Below are positions 18,440 through 28,348 of a stretch of DNA of 64,000 nt, piece after piece; within the stretch, counting starts at the first letter, position 1; the number at the start of each line of letters is the position of its first letter. Both the position numbers and the translations under genes were made by a program. The stretch spans positions 62,001 to 126,000 of the forward strand of contig NZ_LGDY01000047.1 in assembly GCF_001279525.1 (NCBI RefSeq), in the 5' to 3' direction. A model generated the notes under the pieces. It made no database searches. It was not told where the DNA came from and saw only the letters and a list, made by a program, of their open reading frames with translations. Origin of the DNA: Nocardia sp. NRRL S-836 (lineage in GTDB: Bacteria; Actinomycetota; Actinomycetes; Mycobacteriales; Pseudonocardiaceae).

Positions 18440-20956
18440 TCACTCGATAGGTCGCACGTTCGACGCATGCGAGCGGGCACGGTGCAGGGCGGTGACCGCC
18501 CCTTCCGTTCCCGCCGCCACCTCCCGCTCCAGTTCGTTGGTCTGCCCCGATTCGGCCAGAAGCTCCACCAAACGGGCGGCGGCGTACCCGTCGCCGCTGT
18601 CGGCGCGGGTGCGTAGCTCCTTCACCTGCCCTTGTCGGGCCAGAAGGTGTGCCATCGGAGCGGCGGCGACCCGGTCACCCCTGTCGACGCGGGGCCGCAG
18701 CAGTTCGATGGCGGCCTCGGCCTGCCCTCCATTGGCCAGCAAATTCACCAATCGGAAGAGGGCGTACCGATCGCCGCTGTCGACGCGGGCACGCAACACC
18801 TCCACCTGTCCCTGTTCGACCAGCAGGTCCACCATCCGGATGGCGGCGAGCTCGTCGCCGCTGGCGGCGCGGGCACGCAACTCCTCCAGCTGACCCTGCC
18901 TGGCCAGCACATCCACCATCCGGACGGCGGCGTACCGATCGCCGTTGTCGGCGCGGGCACGCAGCTCCTCGAGCTGGCCCTGTCTGGCCAGCAGGTCCAC
19001 CATCCGGATGGCGGCGTCCTGGTCGCCGCGGTCGGCAGGGGGGCGCAGCAGTTCGATGGCGGTCTCGACCTGCCCGCCTTCGACCATCAGGTCCACCAAC
19101 CGGAAGACGGAGGGCCGGTCGCCGCTGGCGGCGCGGGCACGCAACACCTCCACCTGCCTGTGTCCCGGATCGGTGTACGGGTCGGCACGAGGGCGCAGCA
19201 GTTCGGAAGTGGTCTCAACCTGCCCTTGTGCGGCCAGCAGGTGCCTCAACCGCAATTCGGCGTACTGGTCGCCGAGGTTGGCGCGGGCACGCAACACCTC
19301 CACTTCCACCGCCCCCTGCTTGACCAACAGCTCCACCAATTGCTCGGAGGCATCCCGGTCGCCGAGGTCGGCGCGGAAACGCAACGCGTTCACCGGCGCC
19401 TGCTGGACCATCAGGTCCACCAACCAGAAGACGGTGTACTGGTCGCCGCTGGTGGCGACGGCACGCAACACCTCCGTCTGCCCCTGGGCGAACAGCATTG
19501 TCGCCAACTCGAAAGCGGCCTCGTCGCTACCGCTGTCGATGAGCTGTTGGTAGAGGCTGACGGCTACGTGTTCGCGGCCGCGGCGTGCGGCGTTGTGGGC
19601 GAGACGGTCGGTGTCGTCGGGATGGTGGTGGCGGATCAGAGCGTGCCAGGCGGTGTCGGGGAGATCTTCGGTGCGGCGGACGCGCAAGGCGTGCTGGTGC
19701 AGGTAGTCGGCGACCCGGTAGCCGGCGATGCGTCCCATCTCGGCGGCGACGGGGATGAGGGCGGCGGTGGCGCCGTGCAGCAACGTAGTCGCGTGGTCCA
19801 GGGCGCCGTCGAGCCAGTCCGCGGGTGCGGTGGCCACCTGCCGCTCGCTGAGGTAGCCGGGTACGGCGTCAGTAAGGTACTCGCGGGTCAGGGGTGCGTG
19901 AGCGCCGACCCGGCGGGCGTCCAGTGCGGCGGTGATGACCGCTTTGGCGTAGGCGGGTGCCTGTTTCCAGTGGCGGATCAGTTCCGGGCCGGCGGCCATC
20001 ACCTGGGTGAAGCCGGCATCCGGGGTGTCGAGCGCGACCCGGATCCGGCGATCGGTACCGGCGAGATCCTCCGCGCGGCGCCGCTCGTCGGCGCTGAACG
20101 CACCGGACACGTCGAGCACGTCGGCCAGGCCAAGCAGCCGCCGGTCGTTGGCATACGGGTCCGGCCGATCACGGCCTGGCAGTGCCACGCGTTTGCTGCG
20201 TTCCTCGGGCCAGCACGTCGCGGCCAGCACCACCCCCGCCTCGATCAGGTCGCGGACCAGTCCCGCCGGCACGCCCCCGGCGAAGTCGAGGTAGTCCTGC
20301 AGCTCGTCGAGCCACACCACCGTCCGCTCGGCCGGATGCGTGGCGAACTCCCGCAGCCCCTGAGCGTCGCCGGGATGCAGCAGCCACCAGTCCGGCAGCA
20401 CCGCCCGCACCGCCTCGAACAGCGCGCGGGTCTTGCCCACCGAGGACTCGCCAACTAGCAGCACGAACCCGCCTTGCTGTCCGGTGACGGTCAGCGTCGT
20501 GCGCAGATCGGCGTCGAAATCCCGCGGCACGTACGGCGGCAGCTCATCATCGAGACCGGGCCTGATCGGGCCGGGCCCGGCCGCCGGATCGACCTGAATC
20601 GCGGCGTGCACTCCCACCAGCCGCGGCCGCGCGTCGCGGACCCGCACCGCGCCCGGCGGGCGCCGCTGGTGCTGGCGGGCGACCCGCTCGAGCGCCTGCA
20701 GCCACGGCCGCTGCGCCTCCTCGCCGTGGATCCCGCACGCCGCCAGGAACGTCTCCAGCGTCTCCGCCTCGGGCACAGACTTGGCGTTGAGCAGATCGCC
20801 TGCGGTCGAGTGCGGCAGAGATGGCTGCCGTCCGTGGCGCGTCGGCAGCTTCGCCGCGGCGTTCATCAAACCGCGCAGCGACAACGACCGGTCGCGGCGA
20901 AGCTGATCGAGCGCGCCGGCCAACTGATCCAGGGTGGTGATGTCCGCCGGATCCAC
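18440..20956 (-). CDS. STAND-like ATPase with N-terminal HTH-like domain and C-terminal solenoid repeats
   Basis: 838 aa from GTG 20956 (RBS gagagggcgg); the frame is open further to 21289 but that part is Arg-rich and overlaps the small + gene at 21200. Residues 10-90 resemble a degenerate XRE-type helix-turn-helix (LRRDRSLSLRGLMNAAAK, then STAGDLLNAKSVPEAETLE). Walker A GESSVGKTR is near residue 166 and Walker B TVVWLDELQDYL near 215. From about residue 470 to the end there are some eleven 30-34-residue units of the form 'LRARADSGDRYAAxRLVDLLaxQGQ', a Sel1/TPR-like solenoid. Expected to be a cytoplasmic sensor-switch. A decayed relative of its repeat part lies at 24290-24950. Confidence 0.85.
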   Translation of the reverse strand: MDPADITTLDQLAGALDQLRRDRSLSLRGLMNAAAKLPTRHGRQPSLPHSTAGDLLNAKSVPEAETLETFLAACGIHGEEAQRPWLQALERVARQHQRRPPGAVRVRDARPRLVGVHAAIQVDPAAGPGPIRPGLDDELPPYVPRDFDADLRTTLTVTGQQGGFVLLVGESSVGKTRALFEAVRAVLPDWWLLHPGDAQGLREFATHPAERTVVWLDELQDYLDFAGGVPAGLVRDLIEAGVVLAATCWPEERSKRVALPGRDRPDPYANDRRLLGLADVLDVSGAFSADERRRAEDLAGTDRRIRVALDTPDAGFTQVMAAGPELIRHWKQAPAYAKAVITAALDARRVGAHAPLTREYLTDAVPGYLSERQVATAPADWLDGALDHATTLLHGATAALIPVAAEMGRIAGYRVADYLHQHALRVRRTEDLPDTAWHALIRHHHPDDTDRLAHNAARRGREHVAVSLYQQLIDSGSDEAAFELATMLFAQGQTEVLRAVATSGDQYTVFWLVDLMVQQAPVNALRFRADLGDRDASEQLVELLVKQGAVEVEVLRARANLGDQYAELRLRHLLAAQGQVETTSELLRPRADPYTDPGHRQVEVLRARAASGDRPSVFRLVDLMVEGGQVETAIELLRPPADRGDQDAAIRMVDLLARQGQLEELRARADNGDRYAAVRMVDVLARQGQLEELRARAASGDELAAIRMVDLLVEQGQVEVLRARVDSGDRYALFRLVNLLANGGQAEAAIELLRPRVDRGDRVAAAPMAHLLARQGQVKELRTRADSGDGYAAARLVELLAESGQTNELEREVAAGTEGAVTALHRARSHASNVRPIE

Positions 20957-21199
20957 ACCCGCCCTCTCTGTCCTGCCGAGCGTCCGGTGGAGCTCGCCGG
21001 ACAGCTGTCGGACACCGTACTCACGGCCCCGCTCTGTGCTTCGGTCCCAGGCCACCGGGCGTTGCGCCGACCTGCCCTCGCGGGCGCTGTCCGGGTCCGT
21101 ACGGCGCCCATGCCGGACGCCACCTCGGGCTGGTCGGCTGTGCGTGGCGAGCATCGATCGGTCCGGCTCGCGTCCCCTCCGGAGAACAGGAACTCGATC

Positions 21200-21400
21200 A
21201 TGTGGACGCCGCTGATCACCCTCATCGCGCTGATGCTGCTCACCGCGGCCGGCGCCGCCGCTACAGTCGCGCTCGCGGCCACCGATCACGAGCGCGCCCA
21301 GCGCGCTGTGAGCCTACTCAAGATCCTGCTTGGCGCGATCCTCGGTGGCAGCGGAGTGCTCGCCGCAGTGATCCGCCTGCACCAAGCCGGGCTGCTATGA
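21200..21400 (+). CDS. 66-aa membrane protein, paralogue of 35771-35971
   Basis: ATG 21200 follows aggaa at a suitable distance. There are two hydrophobic segments around a short polar loop (TDHERAQRAVSLLK), ending GGSGVLAAVIRLHQAGLL. The gene at 35771-35971 has the same length, the same MW start, a charged loop in the same place and the same LHQAGLL end. It is divergent from the STAND gene at 18440, whose upstream region it overlaps. Function unknown; holin-like or inner-membrane accessory roles are guesses. Confidence 0.65.
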   Translation: MWTPLITLIALMLLTAAGAAATVALAATDHERAQRAVSLLKILLGAILGGSGVLAAVIRLHQAGLL

Positions 21401-21746
21401 CCGCAGGACGATACGGGCGCGGCTGCCCCCGCCCGAGCGCGCGAAGAACCGCGTCGGGTTCCGCAGCGAGCTCCTCGCGGGGTCTCAGCCAGGGACGTGC
21501 CGACGAATTTGCACCTCTCGGCGACGACCTCTCAACAGCCACACAAGCGTAGCGAGTAATAGCACTTTGTGGCTGTTCAGAGGTTTTCCGGCCAAGATGA
21601 TCATACGCGACAAAGCGGAATTGATCAGCGATTCTGGTGATGGCAGCACAGTTCACCGAGCTGCTCGGGCGCCGCGAGGACCGCCCGCATGACGGTAGGA
21701 CGGAGCCCGGCCGCCAGGCCTGTGCTCGAAGGTCAGGAGCGGAGAC

Positions 21747-21938
21747 ATGGGCGTTGGATTCGAGTTCGGGAGCTGGGCGCTGGCCGTGCTCGCGCTGTCG
21801 GTGAGCGTGGTGACGTTGGGCGTCGTGCTGGTGGCGTTGATCGCGCTCGCGGCCCGCAAGCCGTCCACGCGCAGGCACTGCCTGCAGGTGCTGACGCATC
21901 TCACCCAGTTCGTGCTCGTGCTGCGGGGCAAACGGTGA
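21747..21938 (+). CDS. 63-aa single-span membrane protein
   Basis: ATG 21747 follows ggagaca-type sequence. One long hydrophobic stretch (WALAVLALSVSVVTLGVVLV) is followed by a basic tail. Its stop overlaps the GTG of the next gene (GTGA), so the two are probably made together. Confidence 0.65.
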   Translation: MGVGFEFGSWALAVLALSVSVVTLGVVLVALIALAARKPSTRRHCLQVLTHLTQFVLVLRGKR

Positions 21939-23014
21939 CCGCCGCGGGAGACGTCGGGTTCGCTCAACGGCAGCTCGCGGCCCGCTTGGCGCGTGTACGG
22001 GCGCTACGCGAGGCGCGCGACGGAGGCGGCGAACCGCTCTCGGCCGGGGTGCACAGCCGGTTGAGTGAGCTCTGGGAGTTCGGCGGCCACCGCGACCGCG
22101 ACGAGCCCGGCCGCCGGCCGGAGTTCATCGTCGTGCGCGGCGAGTTCATCGGCACCCGTCCTGATCATCCCTACGGCCCGGCGCTGCCCAGGCTGATCAA
22201 GTCCCGCGGCCTGCAGCTGCGCCTGCTGCTGTTGCTGCTGTTCGACGCGCAGTGCCGCGCCGAGCCCGGCGAACGCGTGCGCAATGTGCGGACGATCGTC
22301 GGGCCCGCCGGCGAGAACTACCGGACCTGGCGGGAACTGGTCCTCTCGGAGACCTCGCCCACGCGCGGCACCGGCAGAACCGCGCAGGACCTGCGCGTCC
22401 GGCAGATCACCGAAGCGCTGCGCGCCCTGGAGGGTCAGCACCTGGTCTCCATCCCGCGTCACCCCGGCGGGCGGCGTGACTACGACGCGTTCGAGTTGCT
22501 GTCGGAGGCCAGCACCGCCGATGAGCACCCGCCGTACCTCGTGCCGGAGGCTGGGATCCGCATCCCGCGGCAGTTCTTCACCGAGCTGTGGGTGTTCGCG
22601 CTCACCGACACCGAACTGGCGACCTACCTGCTGCTGTCGTTCCTGCGCTGGCGGTTTCCCTCACGCCACCTCGAGCAGGGGGTGTTCGTGACCGCCGAGA
22701 CGCGTGAGAAGGTCTTCCGAATCGCGCGCGCCACCTGGCGGGCCACCGACCTGCTGCACAGGTACCGGCTGATCGACCGGATGCCCGACCCCCGCCGCCA
22801 GTATCGCACCGGCAAGGTCGGCGATCCGGCCAAGCGGTGGGCCAACCGAGAGGTCGCACCCGCACGCTTCAAGATCAACAATGACGCACTGTCCCGGCCG
22901 GCGCTCGACGTCATCGACCAGGTACTCGGCGCCCCGACCGCGCAGGACGTATTTCGTCGCGAGACCGGCATGGACATGCCTGGCCTGACGTTTGACTCCA
23001 CGCTGCCAGGCTGA
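21935..23014 (+). CDS. 359-aa protein of unknown function, possible winged-helix content
   Basis: Start GTG 21935 is chosen for its four-base overlap with the upstream small membrane protein. No family recognised. Visible features are LQLRLLLLLLFDAQCR, RQITEALRALEGQHLV, LATYLLLSFLRWRFP and KVFRIARATWRATDLL, which would suit tandem winged-helix or helical domains. The C-terminal part (ARFKINNDALSRPALDVID) is polar. No signal peptide or catalytic motif. Coupling to a membrane protein suggests a two-part membrane-linked unit. Confidence 0.7.
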   Translation: MTAAGDVGFAQRQLAARLARVRALREARDGGGEPLSAGVHSRLSELWEFGGHRDRDEPGRRPEFIVVRGEFIGTRPDHPYGPALPRLIKSRGLQLRLLLLLLFDAQCRAEPGERVRNVRTIVGPAGENYRTWRELVLSETSPTRGTGRTAQDLRVRQITEALRALEGQHLVSIPRHPGGRRDYDAFELLSEASTADEHPPYLVPEAGIRIPRQFFTELWVFALTDTELATYLLLSFLRWRFPSRHLEQGVFVTAETREKVFRIARATWRATDLLHRYRLIDRMPDPRRQYRTGKVGDPAKRWANREVAPARFKINNDALSRPALDVIDQVLGAPTAQDVFRRETGMDMPGLTFDSTLPG

Positions 23015-23286
23015 ACCCAGCCCGACCGCGTCGCCCGCCACCGAGCTGGTCGGACGGGCGCCGCCGCAGTCGACACAGCGCCCGCATCCCCGCTGACGTC
23101 CCCAAAGCTCCCGCCCGGCCTGTCGCAACCACCGGCAAACCGCAGGGTCGGCGTAGCATCCACGAAAATCAGGAGAATATAATTCTGACCTGCGCGGATC
23201 CCGCTAAGTCCCCGCCGTCCATCACCGCTGCGGCAGGTTGTCCTCGTCGGTCAGCGCAGCGCACTGGGCGATCAATGGTCACCATA

Positions 23287-24186
23287 CTAGCGTGAGAAGA
23301 TCTGGACCGCCTGCAACGGCAACAACACGGTCTTATTTTCCTTAGGTGAGTAAAGGACCACCTGCTGCGCGTTTTGCCCAATCAGAAAGAGCTCCTTCCC
23401 GACCCACATCTGCAACCCTTGGGGCGCCTCCTTCGATGCGACATCTACCTGCACAGGATGGGCGGCATAGGCGAAAAGAGCGTACCGACTACCCAAATCT
23501 TGCCGACCTTGTCGCACTTCATTCACCCATAGAAAGGAAAGCATCGGAAGGACCAAAAAGGCTGCGACAGCAAACAACGATATCGCCACCGAAACTCGGC
23601 GACGACCAACCCAGCGCGAAACGATATGAAGCGGTATCCGGGCGACATTCGGAAGGGCTACCGCTTTCGCCAAACGCCTTCTAATGACATCCGCCTCCAC
23701 CTGCTCGTCGAGAGCCCTGACCCCCAGCTCCATCAAACTTCGATACCGCCGCATCAGAACTCCAACCCTGTCGACAGTCAGTCCGAATCGATCAAATGCT
23801 CCCGAAGCGGCCTTCCACAGCACAATGAAAGTGCTGTGAGCGAGATCGAATCTCTCATCGTTTGACATGTTTCGCGTCTTTGCTCGCGAGTTTTTGAACA
23901 ACATCACAGCCGCGAGCGGCAGTAGTTTGACATACAAGACGGCGAGACTAAGTACTGACAACGCTAGGTAGAACAAAACAGCAATCGCGAGGACCATGAC
24001 AACAACCCCAAGCGTCGACCCCGCCAGCAAGTTTATATACGTAATACCGGCAATCTCAGGGTTCACACCCAGTCGGGAGTAGAATATCGCCGCTGGCAGC
24101 CGCAGAGCGACGTAGAGGCTGACTCCTGCAACCGTCACAGAGAGCGCGCCATTTTCACGCAACCACTCCGTGGCCTTTCTTCGCAT
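23287..24186 (-). CDS. Multi-span membrane protein of unknown function
   Basis: 299 aa from ATG 24186. Hydrophobic segments near residues 15-37, 45-75, 75-95 and 200-222, then a soluble C-terminal part of about 70 residues that ends VLLPLQAVQIFSR. The gene is clearly less GC-rich than its neighbours and uses codons rare in the rest of the window (tta, ata, aaa), a sign of recent transfer. It stands alone; no operon partner is evident. Confidence 0.75.
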   Translation of the reverse strand: MRRKATEWLRENGALSVTVAGVSLYVALRLPAAIFYSRLGVNPEIAGITYINLLAGSTLGVVVMVLAIAVLFYLALSVLSLAVLYVKLLPLAAVMLFKNSRAKTRNMSNDERFDLAHSTFIVLWKAASGAFDRFGLTVDRVGVLMRRYRSLMELGVRALDEQVEADVIRRRLAKAVALPNVARIPLHIVSRWVGRRRVSVAISLFAVAAFLVLPMLSFLWVNEVRQGRQDLGSRYALFAYAAHPVQVDVASKEAPQGLQMWVGKELFLIGQNAQQVVLYSPKENKTVLLPLQAVQIFSR

Positions 24187-24289
24187 CAGGGGCCTCCGAT
24201 CCTTTTCGCCGGTATCAACAGAGCAATCGCAGAGAGCCCGGTATCGTTACTGTCCCTGCCCGACCCAGGCCAAAGGCGACGAAGACGTC

Positions 24290-24950
24290 ACCATGGTGAG
24301 GTCCTGCTTGCGGCCCGATGCGCAACCGTAAGTGGCGCAGAGCTGCAGCCGCTCGTTCGTACCGGCCGCCACCTCAAGCTCCAGTTCCGCCTCACGCCCC
24401 TGGGCAGCAGCAGGTGCACAAACATGGCGGCAACGCCGGAGTAGCCATAGGCGGCAAGGCTGCGTAATTCTTGGGGCGTCATCGACGTGCCCATGTTGAT
24501 GACGCGCTACGCCATTCGGGTAGCTGTGATCTCGTCGCTGTTGTCAGCACGGGTGCGCAACTCCTGCAACCGCTCCCGCTCAGCCAGCAGCCACGCCAAC
24601 CGATATGCGGTGATTCTGCCGCCGCGGTTGCCGTGGGCGCGCAGGACCCGTAGTGCTTCGTCGGCCTGTTCCTGATCGACCAGCAGATTCGCCAACATGT
24701 AAGTAGCGCGGTCATCGCCGCTGTCGGCTTGCGGCGCAGGACCTCTAGTGCTTCGTCAACGTGTCCCCCGCTTGACCAGCAGTTCGCAAGCTGCCAAGCG
24801 GCGCGGTCGTCGCCGCTGTCGGCATGGGGCCGCAGCACGGCGCCAGGAACTGGTCCGTGCCGACGTGCTCGATCGGTGAGCAGCGCGGCCCGCCGGTCGT
24901 GAAGCTTGCAGTAGCGGGCGATCACCCACCGGTCGAGCTCGGGTTGTCCT
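24290..24950 (-). pseudogene. Decayed solenoid-repeat tail of a STAND-type protein
   Basis: Pieces in three frames carry the repeat type of the gene at 18440: ADSGDDRAAWQLANCWSSGG, VDEALEVLRR, then MLANLLVDQEQADEALRVLR, RITAYRLAWLLAERERLQEL and TRADNSDEITATRMA. Frames change near 24740 and 24700 and the frame stops near 24500. No ATPase part remains upstream. Confidence 0.65.
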
Positions 24951-25459
24951 CACCTTCCCTGGGCGCACACCGCGCCACACCTGACGCCCGGCGTCACGAA
25001 GCTGAGCGAGTACATGGGGTTTGGATCCAGTGTGCACGGTCGGTTCTCGAAGCGCGGCGGCCTTGTCCGTACGTTCGAGGCGTGTCGCCCGGCCTGGGAG
25101 TTCGCTTCGTATGAAAGGCAGCGCCACCGGTTAGGGCTGTGGTGCTCGGCCACGACCGCCGAATTCGCTCAGCGCCTCGATGACCCCGCAGCCCGTCACC
25201 CTGCTGACCAATCTCGCCGGTCATCACAGGTAGGACAACGGCGAGCAGCACCGGCGTCGACGACCTCTCTACGACCACCTCCGAGAACTTCGCGATGACC
25301 AACGAGAACCTCGTGACGACCGAGACGACGCCGGACGCCACGGAGTCCGGCACGGGCAACGCGACACTGACCGACGAGAGCACCGACGCGGACGTCGAGT
25401 CCACACGACACACGCTGCCGCATCCCCAAGCTTCGCAAACTCCTCGGTAGAGGTGAACA
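24951..25459. other. About 500 bp without a convincing gene
   Basis: Only short frames. A 52-codon Thr/Glu-rich frame starts at ATG 25297 (MTNENLVTTETTPDATESG) with no RBS and low credibility. The minus strand has the last traces of the repeat relic. Confidence 0.4.
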
Positions 25460-26376
25460 GACACCGAGCTGCAGCAGCGGTTCGCCGACCTCAAGGCCGC
25501 GGCACAGCAGTACGCGCGCCGGCCGGACGCGACGACGCGCGCGTACGCCGCCCACACCACCCTGCCCGAGCGCGTGCGGAAAGCGGCCCTGACGCGCGTG
25601 GTGGACTTCCACCTGCACACCGCCTACACCGCCGCCCGCCTCCTGGCCCCCACCGCGCGTTGCTGTCGGCCGAGCCACCCGCGCCCGGCGTGCACTCGCA
25701 CCCACTGCCCGACACCGACGCGGCGCTCGCCTGGCTGGCCGCCGAGCACGCCACCCTGCTGGCCACCCAACGCACCGCCGCCACCCTCGGCCACCACCAC
25801 ACCGTCTGGCACCTGGCCTGGAACCTGACCACCTTCCACCAGCGGCGAGGACACCGGAACAACGCGATCACCACGTGGCAGGCCGCACTGGAGGCCGCCG
25901 AGCACCTACCCGACCCCGCCACCCACAGCCGCACCCATCGACACCTCGGCAACGCCTACTCCCGGCTGGGCCGGCACGAACAGGCCACCACCCACCTGAA
26001 CCAGGCCCTTGACCTGGCCCTGCACCACCACGACCCCACCGAACAGGCCCTTACCCACCGGGCACTCGCGCTCGCCTGGGAACAGCGGGGGAATGACCGG
26101 CAGGCCTTGGAGCATGCCCACCAGGCCCTCGACCACTACCACCACGCCCTCACCCTGAACCGCGACCTCGGCGACGCCTACGCGGTCGCGGACACCCTCG
26201 ACCACATGGGACACCCCCACGCCGCCCTCGGCCGGCACGAGCGGGCCCGCACGGTGTGGCGGGAGGCGCTAGAGCTGTACCGGGACCAAGGCCGCGACGC
26301 CGCCGCCGACCGCGTCCAACAACAGCTCGACGACCTCGACACCCACGATGCCGCTCCACTCTCCCAAGGCTTCTAA
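25460..26376 (+). pseudogene. Partial, frameshifted copy of the NB-ARC/TPR gene
   Basis: From about 25543 the sequence parallels the TPR half of the gene at 7145: KAALTRVVDFHLHTAYTAAR, a frame change near 25655, then APGVHSHPLPD, AAEHATLLATQRTAATLG, HHTVWHLAWNLTTFHQRRG and TPR units to VQQQLDDLDTHDA. About 45 residues of the TPR region are missing compared with the intact gene (after ALEHAHQAL). The whole NB-ARC core is absent. The similarity runs on past the stop through the foldback element. Confidence 0.85.
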
Positions 26377-26379
26377 ACC

Positions 26380-26528
26380 GCCAACTAGTCCGGACAACGG
26401 CAGGGATCGATGTCCAGATCCACCTGGCGGGCCGCAGGTCGGCGAGCTGATGCTCCGCCAGGTTCGCTCAGAACGGACACGTTTTTGTCCTGTTCGGATG
26501 AAGGTGGCGGTGTTCGGACCTAGTTGGC
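26380..26528. repeat. Foldback element with terminal inverted repeats, copy 2
   Basis: Left end GCCAACTAGTCCGGACA, right end TGTTCGGACCTAGTTGGC: reverse complements but for one gap and one mismatch. The interior matches 9359-9501. An inner ggaca...tgtcc stem is also kept, with a different loop in each copy. The following 26529-26803 holds no gene, only faint similarity to 6870-6960. Confidence 0.65.
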
Positions 26529-26803
26529 GGAGGTAGTGGCGCGGTTCAGAGGTAGCCGAACGGTTCGAACAGCACGCCGGTCCGCGGGCTCCCCCTCGCA
26601 CAAGGACAGCGCCATCACAAGCGGCGCTGGGGAGGGACAGCCACGACCAGCTGTTCGGGCGTACGGCGGAAGGCAAGGCCCGGCCGCACGCCCCGGGCTA
26701 CCTAACCTGGTGGCGACACGATTTCTGTTTCCAGCACCTTCCCGGTGGCTGGCTCGGCACCCGATGGCCGCGTTGCCCCGCAGCGCTGGTTAACCGACCA
26801 AGC

Positions 26804-27820
26804 TCAGCCCTCAGGCTGGCCATCATCGATGTCGCCGCTTCCGGAATCGACCAGGACAAACTCCCCGCCGTCAGGCCCGCGTTCGCCCGTCCGCCGAAGT
26901 CGCCCGTGAGCGCCCAGGAAATTGATCATCAACTGCACTGCCTCGCCAGCTTGCAAACGGTCTGGTGCCTCGCCGCGATGGGCAGCGTCGTTACGGAGGT
27001 TGTTCAGCCAGCGCAGCCGATCGATCGGGACAGCGAACTGAAGGCCGGATTCTTCGGCGACCGAGATGTAAGTGCCGAACATCGTCGGTCCATTGATGCG
27101 ATTCCGCTGCCTCTCAGGCAGTTGATCAGCCCGTTCGCGGACGTGACGACCGAGGACGATCTCCAGCGCGGTAGCGGCTTCGATGATCGCGCGCCTGTTG
27201 GCGTTGCGCCTGTACGCGGCTCGCGCATCACGGCTCAGCATCTCCTCAAGGGGCGGCTTCTTACCGTCACGAACGAGCCTGAGGATGCCAGCCCATTCCT
27301 GTGCTCGAAGAGGAAGAACGTGAGGTGTAGTGATGATGAGGCCGAGAGCCTGATCGTGGGGCGGCTCGATGAACGTGAGCCCTGCACCGACCGACTCCAC
27401 GTCGTAGACGCGGTGAAGGGGGTCGAGGTCCTGGCCGGTCACGACTTCAACCCAGGTGCGCACGTCGTCGAACCATCCGCCGACACGCTCGGCGAGCTGG
27501 TGTTCGGGGGTACACCACGACCGGTGTTCATAGATCGGGCCTTCGACTTCGGTCATGGCCACCCGATGCAGGGCGGTGGCTGGCCGAAGCGACTCGGGGA
27601 TGAACGCGCCGTACTCCTGCGCCCACACGACCTGCTCGCCGACCAACTCATCGCGTGACACGATCCCTGGCACGTTAGGAGGACCGCCGACAGGTGACCG
27701 GCCGTCCGGCATCACGACGTTGAACCGGAGTTCGCCGTACCCCGTGGAGTAGGTCTTCTCCAACGCGTCGCACATCACCCAGATGTGCACTGGCAGCTCA
27801 AAGATCGCTCTAATGTCCAT
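26804..27820 (-). CDS. 338-aa protein with C-terminal RNxxxH (HEPN-like) motif
   Basis: ATG 27820 follows aggaagc at a good distance. Residues 1-190 are mixed alpha/beta with no recognised family (FELPVHIWVMCDALEKTYS near the start). The C-terminal helical part has IIEAATALEIVLGRHVRE and then LNNLRNDAAHRGEAPDRLQ, where Arg276 and His281 fit the RX4-6H signature of HEPN ribonucleases or of related helical 'LRNxxAHR' domains. It is divergent from the nuclease-NACHT gene at 28349. If HEPN, it would be an RNA-cleaving effector; the family also has catalytically silent members. Confidence 0.65.
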   Translation of the reverse strand: MDIRAIFELPVHIWVMCDALEKTYSTGYGELRFNVVMPDGRSPVGGPPNVPGIVSRDELVGEQVVWAQEYGAFIPESLRPATALHRVAMTEVEGPIYEHRSWCTPEHQLAERVGGWFDDVRTWVEVVTGQDLDPLHRVYDVESVGAGLTFIEPPHDQALGLIITTPHVLPLRAQEWAGILRLVRDGKKPPLEEMLSRDARAAYRRNANRRAIIEAATALEIVLGRHVRERADQLPERQRNRINGPTMFGTYISVAEESGLQFAVPIDRLRWLNNLRNDAAHRGEAPDRLQAGEAVQLMINFLGAHGRLRRTGERGPDGGEFVLVDSGSGDIDDGQPEG

Positions 27821-28348
27821 GATGCTTCCTGGAGCGCACTTTCGGTCGCGCTCTGCGCGCGGCAGAGCAATGGTCGCGTTGCTGGTCGACGCGAACCTAT
27901 GGTGACAGCTGACTACAGGTTCGCTGGCATGGTTTTCAGGCGGACCTAACCGGTGAACACCCACGACGGGCTGGTGTCCCACCCCCGCAGTCGAGCAACT
28001 GCTTGGAGTGTTGGACCGGCGGCCGGTGATCGAACAGGCCCAAGACATGATCATGCTGCCTCGCGCACCCGCGCCACCGGCTCAGCGATGTCGCCGACGC
28101 GCTGCCTGCGGCCTTCTCGGCGCCCACCGGCCTGCTCGACGGCGCGGAGGAGGTCGGTGACCGACCACGGTGCTGCCGGTGCAGTGTTCGCCCGGTGCGC
28201 TCGGCACCCAGTTGATATCGCGTAGCACATCCACGTACAGGTGACTTCATCGTCGTGCGTCGGGGCTGACACACACCGCTCACGAAGTAGGGTGCATGGT
28301 GGTTCGGCGGATCCGTCGGGCGCGCACTTGGGAAGGAAGGGCACGTGT
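27821..28348. other. Divergent intergenic region with a possible ANTAR-like fragment
   Basis: A 528-bp region between two divergent genes, so it holds both promoters. On the + strand near 27990-28055 the frame gives VEQLLGVLDRRPVIEQAQDM, which looks like the first helix of an ANTAR RNA-binding domain (RPVIEQAKGxLM). It degrades after that. The RBS of the downstream gene (ggaaggaaggg) is at its right end. Confidence 0.4.

Noticed and set aside
18632..20458. A 608-codon open frame on the plus strand
   Set aside because: Antisense to the STAND-repeat gene; its apparent repeats mirror the repeats of the real gene.
20957..21289. N-terminal extension of the STAND-repeat protein to 21289
   Set aside because: Arg-rich low-quality sequence that overlaps the small membrane gene at 21200; a good RBS stands before GTG 20956.
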